Below are positions 1 through 8,315 of a stretch of 64,000 bases of DNA, in pieces. The notes under the pieces were generated by a model. It was given only the letters and a program-made list of their open reading frames with translations. It did not search any database and was not told the origin of the DNA. The stretch is from contig JAIYAQ010000001.1 of the NCBI GenBank assembly GCA_027488975.1, forward strand, positions 1-64,000, given 5' to 3'. Source of the DNA: Cyanobium sp. E1_MAG_00006. GTDB taxonomy: Bacteria; Cyanobacteriota; Cyanobacteriia; PCC-6307; Cyanobiaceae. A program made the translations under genes and the position numbers. The number at the start of each line of letters is the position of its first letter. The stretch's first letter is position 1.

Positions 1-364
1 CACGCGGGTGCTTCTGGGCAGCGAGGAGCAGCTCTCGGTGCCGTTTGAGGCGGTGACCCGCCAGTTCGGCCAGGCCTTTGTGTTTGTCGTTGGCAACCTC
101 CAACAACTGCGCCAGGACCCTGGCCGCGCGGACCTGAAGGCGCTGGAGCGACTCCCCAGGGGCACCGCCATCGCGCTGCAGCGCCCCGTGCAGGTGGGCC
201 CGCTGCAGGGGAATCACTATCCGGTGCTGGAAGGGCTGCGGCCGGGGGAGCGGGTGATCGTGTCCGGCACCATGGGGCTGCGGCATGGCAGCCCGGTGAA
301 GATCAAGACCGGCGGGGCGCCCCGCGACGTTGCGCCAGCACCTGCTGCACCTGGCGCCAGCTGA
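1..364 (+). CDS. C-terminal part of an RND/HlyD-family efflux periplasmic adaptor (5' end outside window)
   Basis: The reading frame is open from the left edge and ends at TGA 362-364, so only about the last 120 residues are present. The segment reads as the C-terminal beta-barrel and membrane-proximal part of a membrane fusion protein: a '[18 protein letters not shown]' strand pair, a '[16 protein letters not shown]' motif typical of the MFP C-terminus, and a Pro/Ala-rich tail. Such adaptors link an inner-membrane pump to an outer-membrane channel. The substrate cannot be told from this fragment. The last 62 bases overlap the convergent hisIE gene. Confidence 0.7.
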   Translation, partial: TRVLLGSEEQLSVPFEAVTRQFGQAFVFVVGNLQQLRQDPGRADLKALERLPRGTAIALQRPVQVGPLQGNHYPVLEGLRPGERVIVSGTMGLRHGSPVKIKTGGAPRDVAPAPAAPGAS

Positions 365-974
365 CGCCGTGGTGGGCCAGTGCCACCTGCAAGTGGAACA
401 GGATGTCGGCCGCTTCACCGGCGATCTCGGCGGCATCGCCGTCCTTGCAGGCCATCACGAACTCGGCACTCTCCTCGCCGATCTTCTTGAGGATGCGGTT
501 GTCGCCTCCCTCCAACAGCTTGTTCGTATAGCTGCCGGGCTCAGGCCGATCGCGCCGGTCCTCGATCACCCGCATCAGCTCGGTGCACACATCCGCCGGC
601 GGCGGCGCGGCTCCGGCGCCACCAGCGGAGGGGGTGGGGCCGTCGTCGTAGAAGCAGCTGCGGGCGCCGGTGTGGCAGGCCACGTCCCCGCGCTGCTCGA
701 TCGTTAGCAGCAGCACATCGGCGTCACAGTCGTAGCGGAGCCCACGCAGGGTCTGGGTGTGACCACTGGTGGCCCCCTTGTGCCAGAGCTCCTGGCGCGA
801 ACGGCTCCAGTAGTGCACTTCACCACTGGCGATGGTGCGCTCGAGGGCCTCGCGGTTCATCCAGGCCACCATCAGCACGGCTCCGTCGAGCCAGTCCTGG
901 GCGATGGCGGGGATCAGACCGGCCTCGTTGAAGCGCAGCTGCGCGGGATCCGGCGGGTGAAAGGATGCCTGCAA
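303..974 (-). CDS. hisIE: bifunctional phosphoribosyl-AMP cyclohydrolase / phosphoribosyl-ATP pyrophosphatase HisIE
   Basis: This enzyme catalyses steps 2 and 3 of histidine biosynthesis. The N-terminal HisI domain (about residues 1-120) shows '[10 protein letters not shown]', '[18 protein letters not shown]', 'DCDAD' and '[10 protein letters not shown]', which hold the metal-binding Asp and Cys residues. A short Ala/Pro linker follows, then a HisE domain (about 130-215) with '[20 protein letters not shown]' style helices and acidic Mg-binding residues. At 223 aa it matches the normal fused form. It is convergent with the efflux adaptor and divergent from the pterin synthase-like gene. Confidence 0.93.
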   Translation of the reverse strand: MQASFHPPDPAQLRFNEAGLIPAIAQDWLDGAVLMVAWMNREALERTIASGEVHYWSRSRQELWHKGATSGHTQTLRGLRYDCDADVLLLTIEQRGDVACHTGARSCFYDDGPTPSAGGAGAAPPPADVCTELMRVIEDRRDRPEPGSYTNKLLEGGDNRILKKIGEESAEFVMACKDGDAAEIAGEAADILFHLQVALAHHGVSWRQVQQVLAQRRGAPRRS

Positions 975-1036
975 GGGCCCGTTGGCCAGCTGACACGATC
1001 CTCCCCCAGCACGATCCTCACCACCCCTGCCCGGGT

Positions 1037-1498
1037 ATGACCGCCGCCTTCACCTGCTCGAAGACCTTCCGCGGCTATCCCTGCTGCCATCGCCAGTGGC
1101 GCCACAGCGGCCACTGCCGCTTCGTGCACGGCTACAGCCGCAGCTTCACGGTGTGGTTCCGGGCGCGGCAGCTCGATGAGCACGGCTTCGTGGTCGACTT
1201 CTCCAGCCTCGGCGCGCTGGAGGCCCAGCTGGCGGAGCAGTTCGACCACACCTTTCTGGTGAATGCCGACGACCCGCTGCTGGAGCAGTGGCGGAGCCTG
1301 CACGCGCAGGGAGCCCTCAACCTGCGGGTGATGGACAACGTGGGCATGGAAGCCAGCGCCCAGCTGGTGTGGGACTGGGCCAACACCCTGCTGCATCAGC
1401 GCGACGGTGGACGCAGCTGCTGCTGGAAGGTGGAAGCCCGCGAAAATGAGAAGAACGCCGCCTGCTTCGAAGACCTGCCCGTGTGGTTCACGATCTAA
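1037..1498 (+). CDS. 6-carboxy-/6-pyruvoyl-tetrahydropterin synthase family protein
   Basis: 153-aa protein of the PTPS/QueD fold. Near the N-terminus is a modified zinc-binding and catalytic stretch ('[24 protein letters not shown]' split over residues 9-33) in which His and Cys are in the family order. Later '[11 protein letters not shown]' and 'FDHTFLVN' match the second zinc-His region. ATG 1037 is chosen because it starts directly before the conserved core; an upstream in-frame start at 965 would overlap hisIE. It could serve queuosine/deazaguanine or pterin synthesis. No other que genes are nearby, so the substrate is not resolved. Confidence 0.8.
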   Translation: MTAAFTCSKTFRGYPCCHRQWRHSGHCRFVHGYSRSFTVWFRARQLDEHGFVVDFSSLGALEAQLAEQFDHTFLVNADDPLLEQWRSLHAQGALNLRVMDNVGMEASAQLVWDWANTLLHQRDGGRSCCWKVEARENEKNAACFEDLPVWFTI

Positions 1499-1605
1499 TT
1501 GGGATCAGCCCGGTGCCCATCCGCTGACAAGGCCGCTTGGATGGTCTCGACCTCCGGGATCATGGCCCCACCACGGTTTCGCAGCGGCGAGGAAGGAGCA
1601 CCGAC

Positions 1606-2643
1606 ATGACCGAGTCAGCCCGGCCGTTCGATTGGCTCCGCCGCCTCAACCCCTTCGCCTCCGGCTCCAGTGACACCCCTGCTGCCAGCACCGCAGACGC
1701 TCCTGCCGTTCGTTCTGCCTCCCCGGCGCCATCGGCGCAGGCCGCACCTGCCGGTGCTCCGGCAGCGCTGATGCCCCCCAGCACGGTGCACACCGAGGTT
1801 GTGTTCCTGCCCCGGGATCCGCAATGGGCCTATTGCTTCTGGAGCATCGCCCCCGCCGACCTGGAGCGGGCCCGGGCCGCTGGTGCCGGCAGCCTCTGTC
1901 TGCGGGTGGCGGATGTCACCGGTCTGGTGAATCCCATGGGCCAGCCCCATGCCCTGCAGGAGCTGGTGGTGGATGCCCACGCCAGCGAATGGTTCCTGCC
2001 GGTGCCACTGGCGGGCCGCGACTACCGCGTGGAACTGGGTTATCGCCTGCCTGGTGGTGGCTGGTTCTCGCTGGCCTTCTCCGCCGTGGCCCGGATCCCG
2101 GAGCTCGAACCGAGCGTCACCATCGCCGATGCTTTCGTTCCGTTCTCGCTTGAGACTCCGCTGACCTTGGCACCGCAAAGTGCTCCCTCCGGTGGCGTGC
2201 AGCACGAGCGTCTGTACCAGATGGCCACGATGGCCTCAGCACGGCTGCGGCGCGTGGGATCAGAAACCCTGCATGAACACGATTTCGCCCTCGACTCCTC
2301 CTTCAGCGATTCAGGCGCCGGCATCTGGGCCAGCGGCCGCAGCGAATCCGGCAGTGGTCTGGTGCGCAGCCGCTCCTTCTGGCTGGTGGCTGACGCCGAA
2401 CTGATCGTGTACGGAGCCACCGAGCCCACCGCCACCCTCACGATCGGCGATCAGGTGGTCCCCCTCAACGAGGACGGCGGCTTCCGGGTGCACGTGCCCT
2501 TCCCCGACGGGGGCCAGACCTACCCGATCCGCGCCATCGCCGACGACGGCGAACAGGAGCGCTCCATCACCCTCGACTTCGAGCGCAACACGCCCGAAGC
2601 TCACGTGAACACACCAGAGCAGGCCGTGCAGGAGTGGTTCTGA
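1606..2643 (+). CDS. DUF4912 domain-containing protein
   Basis: 345-aa protein with a Pro/Ala-rich, probably disordered N-terminus (residues 20-65), then a compact domain beginning 'TEVVFLPRDPQWAYCFWSI', which is the DUF4912 hallmark (aromatic 'WAYCFW'). The C-terminal third is beta-rich ('ELIVYGATEPTATLTIGDQ'). ATG 1606 is preceded by a good ribosome-binding site (ggaaggag at 1591-1598). The family is common in cyanobacteria and its function is not established. Confidence 0.8.
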   Translation: MTESARPFDWLRRLNPFASGSSDTPAASTADAPAVRSASPAPSAQAAPAGAPAALMPPSTVHTEVVFLPRDPQWAYCFWSIAPADLERARAAGAGSLCLRVADVTGLVNPMGQPHALQELVVDAHASEWFLPVPLAGRDYRVELGYRLPGGGWFSLAFSAVARIPELEPSVTIADAFVPFSLETPLTLAPQSAPSGGVQHERLYQMATMASARLRRVGSETLHEHDFALDSSFSDSGAGIWASGRSESGSGLVRSRSFWLVADAELIVYGATEPTATLTIGDQVVPLNEDGGFRVHVPFPDGGQTYPIRAIADDGEQERSITLDFERNTPEAHVNTPEQAVQEWF

Positions 2644-2735
2644 GGCCGGCAGGCCAGAGACCCATCCGCACGCCCTCAACCCGGGTCCAACCGATCGCAA
2701 CCTAAGTTCGCCTCGATTTTCAGGCGGAAGACCCG

Positions 2736-3191
2736 TTGCCCATCGCCCTGCTCCTCCCGGTCCTGCAACTGCTGCAGCCGATCCCGGGAGTCATCACGCA
2801 GGGGGTTCGCCCAGGCCATCCCGCCATCGACATCGCCTGCGCAACGGGTACCCCTGTCCACGCTGCCCATGACGGGATGGGCCAGGTGCAGCGCAGTCGC
2901 ACCCACGGCATCACGATGGTGCTGCGCGGCAGCGGTGGGTTGATCACCAGCTACAGCCATCTCCAGAGCGCAGCCGGCTCCGGCAGCTTCAACCGAGGGG
3001 ATGTGATCGGCAGCTGCGGCAACACAGGCATCTGGAGCAGCGGTCCGCACCTGCACTTCGAAAGCAACCGGCCGGAGCTGCTGAGCTCGCTGGAGCCACT
3101 GGATGATCAGAGGCAGCCGCCGCCTGGGCTGCCACCGGGCAGCATCGGGGCCATCGGCGTTTCAGCCAACGCCCTGAACGCGCCACGATGA
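2736..3191 (+). CDS. M23-family (LytM-type) metallopeptidase
   Basis: 151-aa protein with the full LytM zinc site: His28 and Asp32 in 'HPAID', His75 in 'SYSHL', and His105/His107 in 'HLHFE'. The family cleaves peptidoglycan cross-bridges. Start is TTG 2736, followed by a short hydrophobic leader ('IALLLPVLQLL') that may be a signal or anchor. At this length it is a bare catalytic domain without LysM or coiled-coil regions. It is followed after 22 bases by the permease gene. Confidence 0.83.
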   Translation: MPIALLLPVLQLLQPIPGVITQGVRPGHPAIDIACATGTPVHAAHDGMGQVQRSRTHGITMVLRGSGGLITSYSHLQSAAGSGSFNRGDVIGSCGNTGIWSSGPHLHFESNRPELLSSLEPLDDQRQPPPGLPPGSIGAIGVSANALNAPR

Positions 3192-3213
3192 TGGGAACAA
3201 CCGCCTCTGTGAT

Positions 3214-4185
3214 GTGGAACGGCTGGCCACCGCCTGGGCCATCTTCCAGGGTCTGCTGCTGGAAGCACTGCCGTTTCTGCTGATCGGTGTGCTGATTGCC
3301 GGCCTTGCCCGCTGGCTGGCCCCCGATGGCGCCTGGTTGCGCAATCTGCCGGATCATCCGCTGCTGGGTCCGCTGAGCGGAGCAGCCCTGGGGTTTGCCT
3401 TGCCGGCCTGTGAGTGCGGCAACGTTCCCGTGGCACGGCGGCTGCTGGCCGGGGGCGCTCCCCTCGGCACAGCCCTCGGCTTTCTCTTCGCTGCCCCGGT
3501 ACTGAATCCGATCGTGCTGGCCAGCACCTGGGCCGCCTTTCCCAACCAGCCCTGGCTCCTGGCCGCTCGTCCCCTGGGGGCTCTGGTTCTGTCGCTTGCA
3601 CTCAGCCGTCTGCTGAGCCTGATCCCGGAGAGCGAGCTGCTGACCGTCCCCCTGCTGGAGGAGCGTCGGCTCGTGCAGCCCCTCAGCCAGGTCGGCCTGC
3701 TGGAGCGCCGCAGCGGTCTGGTGGGATTGCCGGCCGCTGCAGCCGTTGCCAACCCCGCCGGGGCTCCATCCACGGCGCGCCCAACCCTCGCAACGGTGCT
3801 GGAGCACGGCAGCCGCGAGTTTCTCGATCTGGCCGCCCTGCTGGTCCTGGGCTGCGTCATCGCCGCACTGGTGCAGACCCTGCTGCCGCGCCAATGGCTG
3901 CTCGCGGTGGGCAGCGCACCCACGCTGTCGGTGCTGAGCCTGATGCTGCTGGCGGTGGTGGTCTCGGTCTGCTCGAGTGTGGATGCGTTTCTCGCCCTCG
4001 GTTTCGCCGCTCAGATCACACCCGGAGCCCTGCTGGCGTTCCTGGTGCTGGGTCCGGTGGTGGACCTCAAGCTGCTGGGCCTGCTGGGGGTGGTTCTGCA
4101 ACCGAGGGCCATCGCCCTCACGGCCGGCGCCGCCTGCGTGATGGTGCTGCTGCTGGGTCAGTGGCTGAATCTTGTGCTGCTGTGA
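3214..4185 (+). CDS. permease of the DUF318/ArsP-2 (YraQ, SO_0444-like) family
   Basis: 323-aa polytopic membrane protein. It carries the family signature 'ACECGNVPVARRLLAGG' near residues 68-84 (conserved Cys-Glu-Cys) and a second hydrophobic repeat late in the protein ('SVCSSVDAFLALGFA'). Relatives export metals or metalloids. Upstream ATGs are out of frame, so GTG 3214 is the first usable start. Its stop overlaps the next gene (GTGA), whose product belongs to a family usually paired with this permease. The neighbourhood of Zn-uptake genes suggests a metal substrate; this is inference. Confidence 0.82.
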   Translation: MERLATAWAIFQGLLLEALPFLLIGVLIAGLARWLAPDGAWLRNLPDHPLLGPLSGAALGFALPACECGNVPVARRLLAGGAPLGTALGFLFAAPVLNPIVLASTWAAFPNQPWLLAARPLGALVLSLALSRLLSLIPESELLTVPLLEERRLVQPLSQVGLLERRSGLVGLPAAAAVANPAGAPSTARPTLATVLEHGSREFLDLAALLVLGCVIAALVQTLLPRQWLLAVGSAPTLSVLSLMLLAVVVSVCSSVDAFLALGFAAQITPGALLAFLVLGPVVDLKLLGLLGVVLQPRAIALTAGAACVMVLLLGQWLNLVLL

Positions 4186-4841
4186 TCAGAGTTGTGGCGC
4201 TGGCACTGTGGGGGGTGGTGCTGCTGCAGAGCAGCCTCAGCGGCCGGCTGGATCTGCTCCTGCGCGGAATGTTTCACCCCTTGGTGGCCCTGAGCGGTGT
4301 GCTGCTGCTGCTGCTGGCCGCCCTGCAGCTGCCAAGGGGCGGCTGGCGCCTGCGCGAACGGCTCCCCTGGCCCTGGCTGCTCAGCAGCGGCATGGCCCTG
4401 GCGGTGCTGCTGCTGCCCCCCAACCCCTCCTTCAGCCAGCTGGCGGCCAACCGGCCCGCCCAGCTCGAGGTGGAGCCCGCCCTGGATTTTCTGCTGCCCC
4501 CTGCCCAGCGCAGCCTCACCGACTGGGTGCGGCTGCTGCGCAGCCAGCCCGATCCTGAGCTCTATGCGGGCGATCCCGTGCGCATCAGCGGATTCGTACT
4601 GACAGAACCCGGCCAGCCGCCCCAGCTGGCACGCCTGCTGGTGCGCTGCTGCCTGGCCGATGCCACGCCAGTGGGGCTGCCGGTGCAATGGCCGGCTGGC
4701 TTCAGGCCCCGCGCCGACCAGTGGCTGGCCCTGCAGGGGCGTATGGGGGTGGAGCGGCTGGCCGGCGGACAGACCCGCAGCGTGGTGATCGCCGAGCGGC
4801 TGCAACCGATCCCCAGGCCCCAGCGCCCCCTGGAGCCATGA
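4182..4841 (+). CDS. TIGR03943/DUF1980 family putative permease partner
   Basis: 219-aa membrane-associated protein with two or three N-terminal hydrophobic segments ('LVALSGVLLLLLAALQL') and a soluble C-terminal domain carrying 'VRCCLADATPVGLPV', the double-Cys/Asp motif of the TIGR03943 family. The GTG start overlaps the preceding stop by four bases, and its own stop overlaps the next ATG by four bases, so the three genes form an operon. Proteins of this family are typically the second component of the DUF318 permease. Confidence 0.82.
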   Translation: MIRVVALALWGVVLLQSSLSGRLDLLLRGMFHPLVALSGVLLLLLAALQLPRGGWRLRERLPWPWLLSSGMALAVLLLPPNPSFSQLAANRPAQLEVEPALDFLLPPAQRSLTDWVRLLRSQPDPELYAGDPVRISGFVLTEPGQPPQLARLLVRCCLADATPVGLPVQWPAGFRPRADQWLALQGRMGVERLAGGQTRSVVIAERLQPIPRPQRPLEP

Positions 4842-6187
4842 AGCCAGCCTCCGGTCACGGTCAGCCCCGAATCGCGCTGCTGCTGGCCGGGAGCCTTCTG
4901 CTGGCCGGCCTGCAGCAGCAACTGCTGCTGCGGCGGCCGCCACGGCTGCTGGAGATCCAGGCGAGCGGCGCCAGCTCGGGGCCGGCAGCCCTCGATCTGC
5001 GTTTCAGCCGTCCGATGCAGCGCAGCAGCTTCAGGGATCAGAGCCGGCTGCAACCGTCCCTGGCCTACCAGTGGCTGGGAGAGGCCAATCCACTACGGCT
5101 GCTGCTCGCCGGTGGACAGCGCCTCACCCAACCGATCCAGTTGCTGCTCCAGGGCGGCGACCTGCGCCAGCAGACCCTGCCCCCCCAGCGCTGGCGATGG
5201 GATCCCAGACCCCGGCTGCTGGCAGTGGTGCCGGTGGGCCGGGGCGAGCAGCTGCAGCTGCGGGGCCATGACGGCCGCTGGCGCGCTCTCACCCCGGAGC
5301 TGCCGCGGCTGCTGAACGTGCAACCGCTGGGAGATGGTTCCGGCATCGCCCTGGTGAGCGGCGGCAGCGAGGAGACGGCAGCAGCGGGGCAGGATCTATG
5401 GCTGCTGCCGCTGCAGCAGCGCAACCTCAGCCGCACGGCCCTGGCCGAACCGCAGCCGGGCCGGCTGCAACGGCTGAACCGCGAGCCGCTGCTCTTCGCC
5501 CATCTGAGCAGCAACCGCCGTGGTGATCTGCTGATTCAGGCGAGCAGCAGCTCAGAACCACGCGGCAGCACGCAGCTGCGCAGCCGGGATGGCCGCATCA
5601 GCAGCCTCAAGTTGCAGGCCTCCGGACCGATGCAGCTGCTGCCGCAGGGAAGTGCCGTGGTGGTGCCGGAGCTGGAAGGCCTGAGCCTGCGCTCCCTGCC
5701 CGGCGGTCCGGAGCGACGACAGCTGCTCCCGGGCAGCCGTGATCTGAGCAGCTTCTGCCCGGTCAGCGGCCGGGCCCTGCTGGTGCGCCATTGGCCGGAT
5801 TTCCGCCGCTCCCTTGAACTGGTGGAACCGGGCCAGCCGCCGCGCCAGCTCTGGCTGGGCAGCGCCGCAGTGCTGGGCAGCGCCTGCGACCGCAGCGGCG
5901 ACCGGGTGTGGCTGCTGCTCAGCCAGTGGCGCGGCCAGCAGAACAGCGAGCTGCTCGCCCTCGATCGGCAGGGCCGGGTGCTGCAGCGACGGGAATTGCG
6001 GGGCTGGCAGGTGGAGCCTGGCGCACCGCTGCTGTTCGATCCCACCCAGCAGCAGCTGCTGATCAGCCTCAGACCGGAATCGAGCCAGGTTCAGCCGGCG
6101 GTGCCGGTGCTGATCGATGCCACCACCCTGGCCCTCAAGCCGATCCAGAAGCCCGCCCGCCTGGCCCTCTGGCTACCGGCCGACTGA
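4838..6187 (+). CDS. exported beta-rich protein of unknown function, third gene of the permease operon
   Basis: 449 aa. It has a positively charged start and one hydrophobic segment (residues 12-30), so it is probably membrane-anchored or exported. Residues 38-110 resemble a bacterial Ig-like domain ('ALDLRFSRPMQRSSF'). The rest consists of repeated short beta-strands with Gly-Asp and Gly-Asn turns ('LLNVQPLGDGSGIALVSGG', 'LLIQASSSSEPRGS'), consistent with a beta-propeller. It is translationally coupled to the preceding gene (ATGA) and overlaps the convergent znuB by 15 bases. I do not recognise a named family; a periplasmic partner of the permease is a guess from context. Confidence 0.7.
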   Translation: MKPASGHGQPRIALLLAGSLLLAGLQQQLLLRRPPRLLEIQASGASSGPAALDLRFSRPMQRSSFRDQSRLQPSLAYQWLGEANPLRLLLAGGQRLTQPIQLLLQGGDLRQQTLPPQRWRWDPRPRLLAVVPVGRGEQLQLRGHDGRWRALTPELPRLLNVQPLGDGSGIALVSGGSEETAAAGQDLWLLPLQQRNLSRTALAEPQPGRLQRLNREPLLFAHLSSNRRGDLLIQASSSSEPRGSTQLRSRDGRISSLKLQASGPMQLLPQGSAVVVPELEGLSLRSLPGGPERRQLLPGSRDLSSFCPVSGRALLVRHWPDFRRSLELVEPGQPPRQLWLGSAAVLGSACDRSGDRVWLLLSQWRGQQNSELLALDRQGRVLQRRELRGWQVEPGAPLLFDPTQQQLLISLRPESSQVQPAVPVLIDATTLALKPIQKPARLALWLPAD

Positions 6188-6985
6188 CAACGGCCGGGCT
6201 GTCCAGGCGGCAATCGGCAGCAGACCCAGACACAGCACACCGATCAGGGGACCCGGCGGCAGATTCACCGCAGGCTGCAGCGCCAGCAGCACTCCGCCAC
6301 CGCTGAGCAGCATCCCCAGCAACGCCGCTCGCTGCAGGGCCTGGCGCAGGCTGGCCGCCCCAGCCAGGGCAAGCAGGGCCGGGGCCCCCATCAGGGCGAT
6401 CACCAGCACAACGCCCACGGCGGTCATGGCGCTCACCACCGTGAGGGCGGTGACACCGGTGAGCAGCAGGCGCAGGCGCTGCACCGGCAGGCCGGCGCTG
6501 GCGGCACCGAGCGGATCCACCCCGAGGTACACGTACTGGCGGTATCGCAGGGCCAGCAGCACCAGCATCACCACCAGGGCCACCAGGCTGCGCACCAGAT
6601 CCGCCTGTGACGCGGCCAGCAGATCGCCGAACAGCACCGCCTCGAGGTTCACCCGGATGCCGAACAGCGGGATCAGCAACACACCAAGGCCCAGGAAGCC
6701 GGCCAGCACCGTGTTGATCACGGCCTCATCCCCGCCCTGACCCGGGCGATCCCGGCGGCTGAGGCGCTCCGCCAGCAGGGCCCCGGCCACACCACTCACC
6801 AGCCCGCCGAGGGCGGGATCCAGACCGAGGGCGATGGCCAGGGCCAGGCCCGGCAGCACCGCGTGCGACACCAGGTTGGCCAGAAACAGCCGGCGCTGCA
6901 CCAGCAGCAGGGTGCCCGCCAGCGGACAGAGGGCGCCCACCACCAGTGCGAGCAGCAGCGGCAGCAGCCACCAGAGTGTCTCCAT
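6173..6985 (-). CDS. znuB: zinc/manganese-type metal ABC transporter permease (ZnuB-like)
   Basis: 270-aa inner-membrane protein of the ABC-3 family with about eight hydrophobic segments. It begins 'METLWWLLPLLLALVVGAL' and contains the family stretch 'RRLFLANLVSHAVLPGLALA', in which the conserved His follows Ser. It would form the zinc channel working with ZnuC and ZnuA encoded 0.5-2 kb away. It is divergent from the Fur-family gene with only 33 bases between the starts, and no Zur-box-like sequence is visible in that gap. Zinc rather than manganese is inferred from the Zur-type sites beside znuA. Confidence 0.87.
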   Translation of the reverse strand: METLWWLLPLLLALVVGALCPLAGTLLLVQRRLFLANLVSHAVLPGLALAIALGLDPALGGLVSGVAGALLAERLSRRDRPGQGGDEAVINTVLAGFLGLGVLLIPLFGIRVNLEAVLFGDLLAASQADLVRSLVALVVMLVLLALRYRQYVYLGVDPLGAASAGLPVQRLRLLLTGVTALTVVSAMTAVGVVLVIALMGAPALLALAGAASLRQALQRAALLGMLLSGGGVLLALQPAVNLPPGPLIGVLCLGLLPIAAWTARPLSVGR

Positions 6986-7018
6986 AGGATCAGGGGATCT
7001 GCCCTGCCAGCCCGGGCC

Positions 7019-7420
7019 ATGTCACCCCAGGTTGCCGCCCCGAGCGATCGCCAGCAGCTGCTGCTGGATCAGCTGCACCAGGCCGACAGGGAACTGTCCG
7101 GCCAGGAGCTGCATGCCCTGCTGCGCCAGGGCCCCCAGGCCATGGGGCTGGCCACGGTGTATCGCCACCTGCGGCAACTGCAGCATCGGGGCCTGATCCG
7201 CTGTCGCCACCAGCCCAGCGGCGAGGCGCTCTTCGCCCCGCTGGAGCGCGACGAGCACCACCTCACCTGCGTGGACTGCGGCAGCACCCAGCGGCTGGAG
7301 CGCTGCCCGATGCACGAGCTACATCTGCCCGGCCAGAACGCCGATGGGTTCCAGCTGCTGTTCCACACCCTGGAGTTCTTCGGCCTCTGCCGCAGCTGCC
7401 AGGAGCGCCGAGCCGGCTGA
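7019..7420 (+). CDS. zur: Fur-family transcriptional regulator, probably Zur
   Basis: 133-aa Fur-family repressor. The N-terminal winged helix contains 'GLATVYRHLRQLQ'. The dimerisation domain has the metal site 'DEHHLTCVDCG' and a second Cys pair 'CRSCQE', the structural zinc site of the family. It is shorter than usual at the N-terminus. Its position between znuB and znuC, together with Zur-box-like sites near znuA and the porin, makes Zur the best assignment. ATG 7019 is the only start that avoids running into znuB. Confidence 0.82.
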   Translation: MSPQVAAPSDRQQLLLDQLHQADRELSGQELHALLRQGPQAMGLATVYRHLRQLQHRGLIRCRHQPSGEALFAPLERDEHHLTCVDCGSTQRLERCPMHELHLPGQNADGFQLLFHTLEFFGLCRSCQERRAG

Positions 7421-7443
7421 CGGGTCAATCCAGCTGGTCGCTT

Positions 7444-7527
7444 CGAACCCGCTGACCCCGCGAACCCGCTAACCCCGCGAACACCGCTGACCGCCGCGAA
7501 GCCACGGACCAGCTCGAACCGCTAACC
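7444..7527 (+). repeat. degenerate 17-19 base tandem repeat, about five units
   Basis: Units start at about 7444, 7461, 7478, 7497 and 7515. The first two are CGAACCCGCTGACCCCG and CGAACCCGCTAACCCCG, differing at one base; later units are progressively diverged. The block fills the gap between the convergent zur and znuC genes and runs into the znuC stop codon. Confidence 0.7.
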
Positions 7528-8223
7528 GCAGCAGTGGTTACCCACGCGCAGGTCCCCAAGGGCATGCCGCACCTGCTGAGGCGTGCCATCCGCCAACAGG
7601 CGGCGATCCAGCACGAGCACGCGGTCGTAGGCGTCGAGGTCGCTGCCCCAGTCGTGGCTGCTCACCAGCAGGGTGAGCCCGGCATCCCGCAGCTGGGCCA
7701 TCACCCGCAGCAGCTCGGTGCGGGAGGGCGGATCGATGGCGGCGCAGGGCTCATCCAGCAGCAGCAGCCGTGCCGGCTGCACCAGGGTGCGAGCCAGCAG
7801 CGCCCGTTGCTGCTGGCCCCCGGAGAGCTGATCCAGGCGGCGCCGCGCCAGACCCGCCAGCCCCACCCGCTGCAGCGCAGCATCCACATCGCAGCAGCCG
7901 GGGCGCTGGGCCGCCAGGCGCCCGAGCCCCACCAGCTCGTGCACACTGATCGGGAAGTGCCAGGCGATCTCCCCCCGCTGAGGCATCAGCGCCAACTGCC
8001 TGCGAGCGATGGCGGGCGTGAGCGGCTCACCATCGAGAGCGATGCAGCCGCCCTGAAGGGGCAATTGGCCAGCGATGGCCTGCAGCAGGGTGCTCTTGCC
8101 GGCACCGTTGGGGCCGACCAGGGCGGTGAGGCTGCCGGAAGCGAGCCCAAAGCTGACCCCATCGAGAACCCGCTCACCGCCGCGGTCGAGCCGCAGATCG
8201 CGCACCTCCAGCACTGCGAACAC
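7522..8223 (-). CDS. znuC: zinc/manganese-type ABC transporter ATP-binding protein (ZnuC-like)
   Basis: 233-aa ABC ATPase: Walker A 'GPNGAGKST' near residue 39, Q-loop 'LMPQRGEI', signature 'LSGGQQQRALLAR', Walker B 'LLLLDEPCAAID' and the switch His in 'VSSHDW'. It would drive zinc uptake with ZnuB and ZnuA. GTG 8223 is preferred to the farther start at 8295 because the latter would place the Zur-box-like site inside the coding region; with GTG 8223 the site lies 57 bases upstream. Its partner permease znuB lies on the same strand but is separated by zur on the opposite strand. Confidence 0.88.
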   Translation of the reverse strand: MFAVLEVRDLRLDRGGERVLDGVSFGLASGSLTALVGPNGAGKSTLLQAIAGQLPLQGGCIALDGEPLTPAIARRQLALMPQRGEIAWHFPISVHELVGLGRLAAQRPGCCDVDAALQRVGLAGLARRRLDQLSGGQQQRALLARTLVQPARLLLLDEPCAAIDPPSRTELLRVMAQLRDAGLTLLVSSHDWGSDLDAYDRVLVLDRRLLADGTPQQVRHALGDLRVGNHCCG

Positions 8224-8279
8224 TCCCTCTGCCGGGCCCACGCCCGAAGCCGACACCAGGCTAACGAGGCTCCTGCCAC

Positions 8280-8294
8280 TGAGAACCGTTATCA
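8280..8294. promoter_or_regulatory. Zur-box-like operator between znuC and znuA
   Basis: TGAGAACCGTTATCA, an imperfect palindrome (reverse complement TGATAACGGTTCTCA). It lies between the divergent znuC and znuA starts, 22 bases before the znuA GTG. An identical 15-mer precedes the porin gene at 9566. Cyanobacterial Zur sites have this AT-flanked inverted form. Binding is inferred. Confidence 0.8.
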
Positions 8295-8315
8295 TTCCTC
8301 AGCAGCAAGCAGCCT

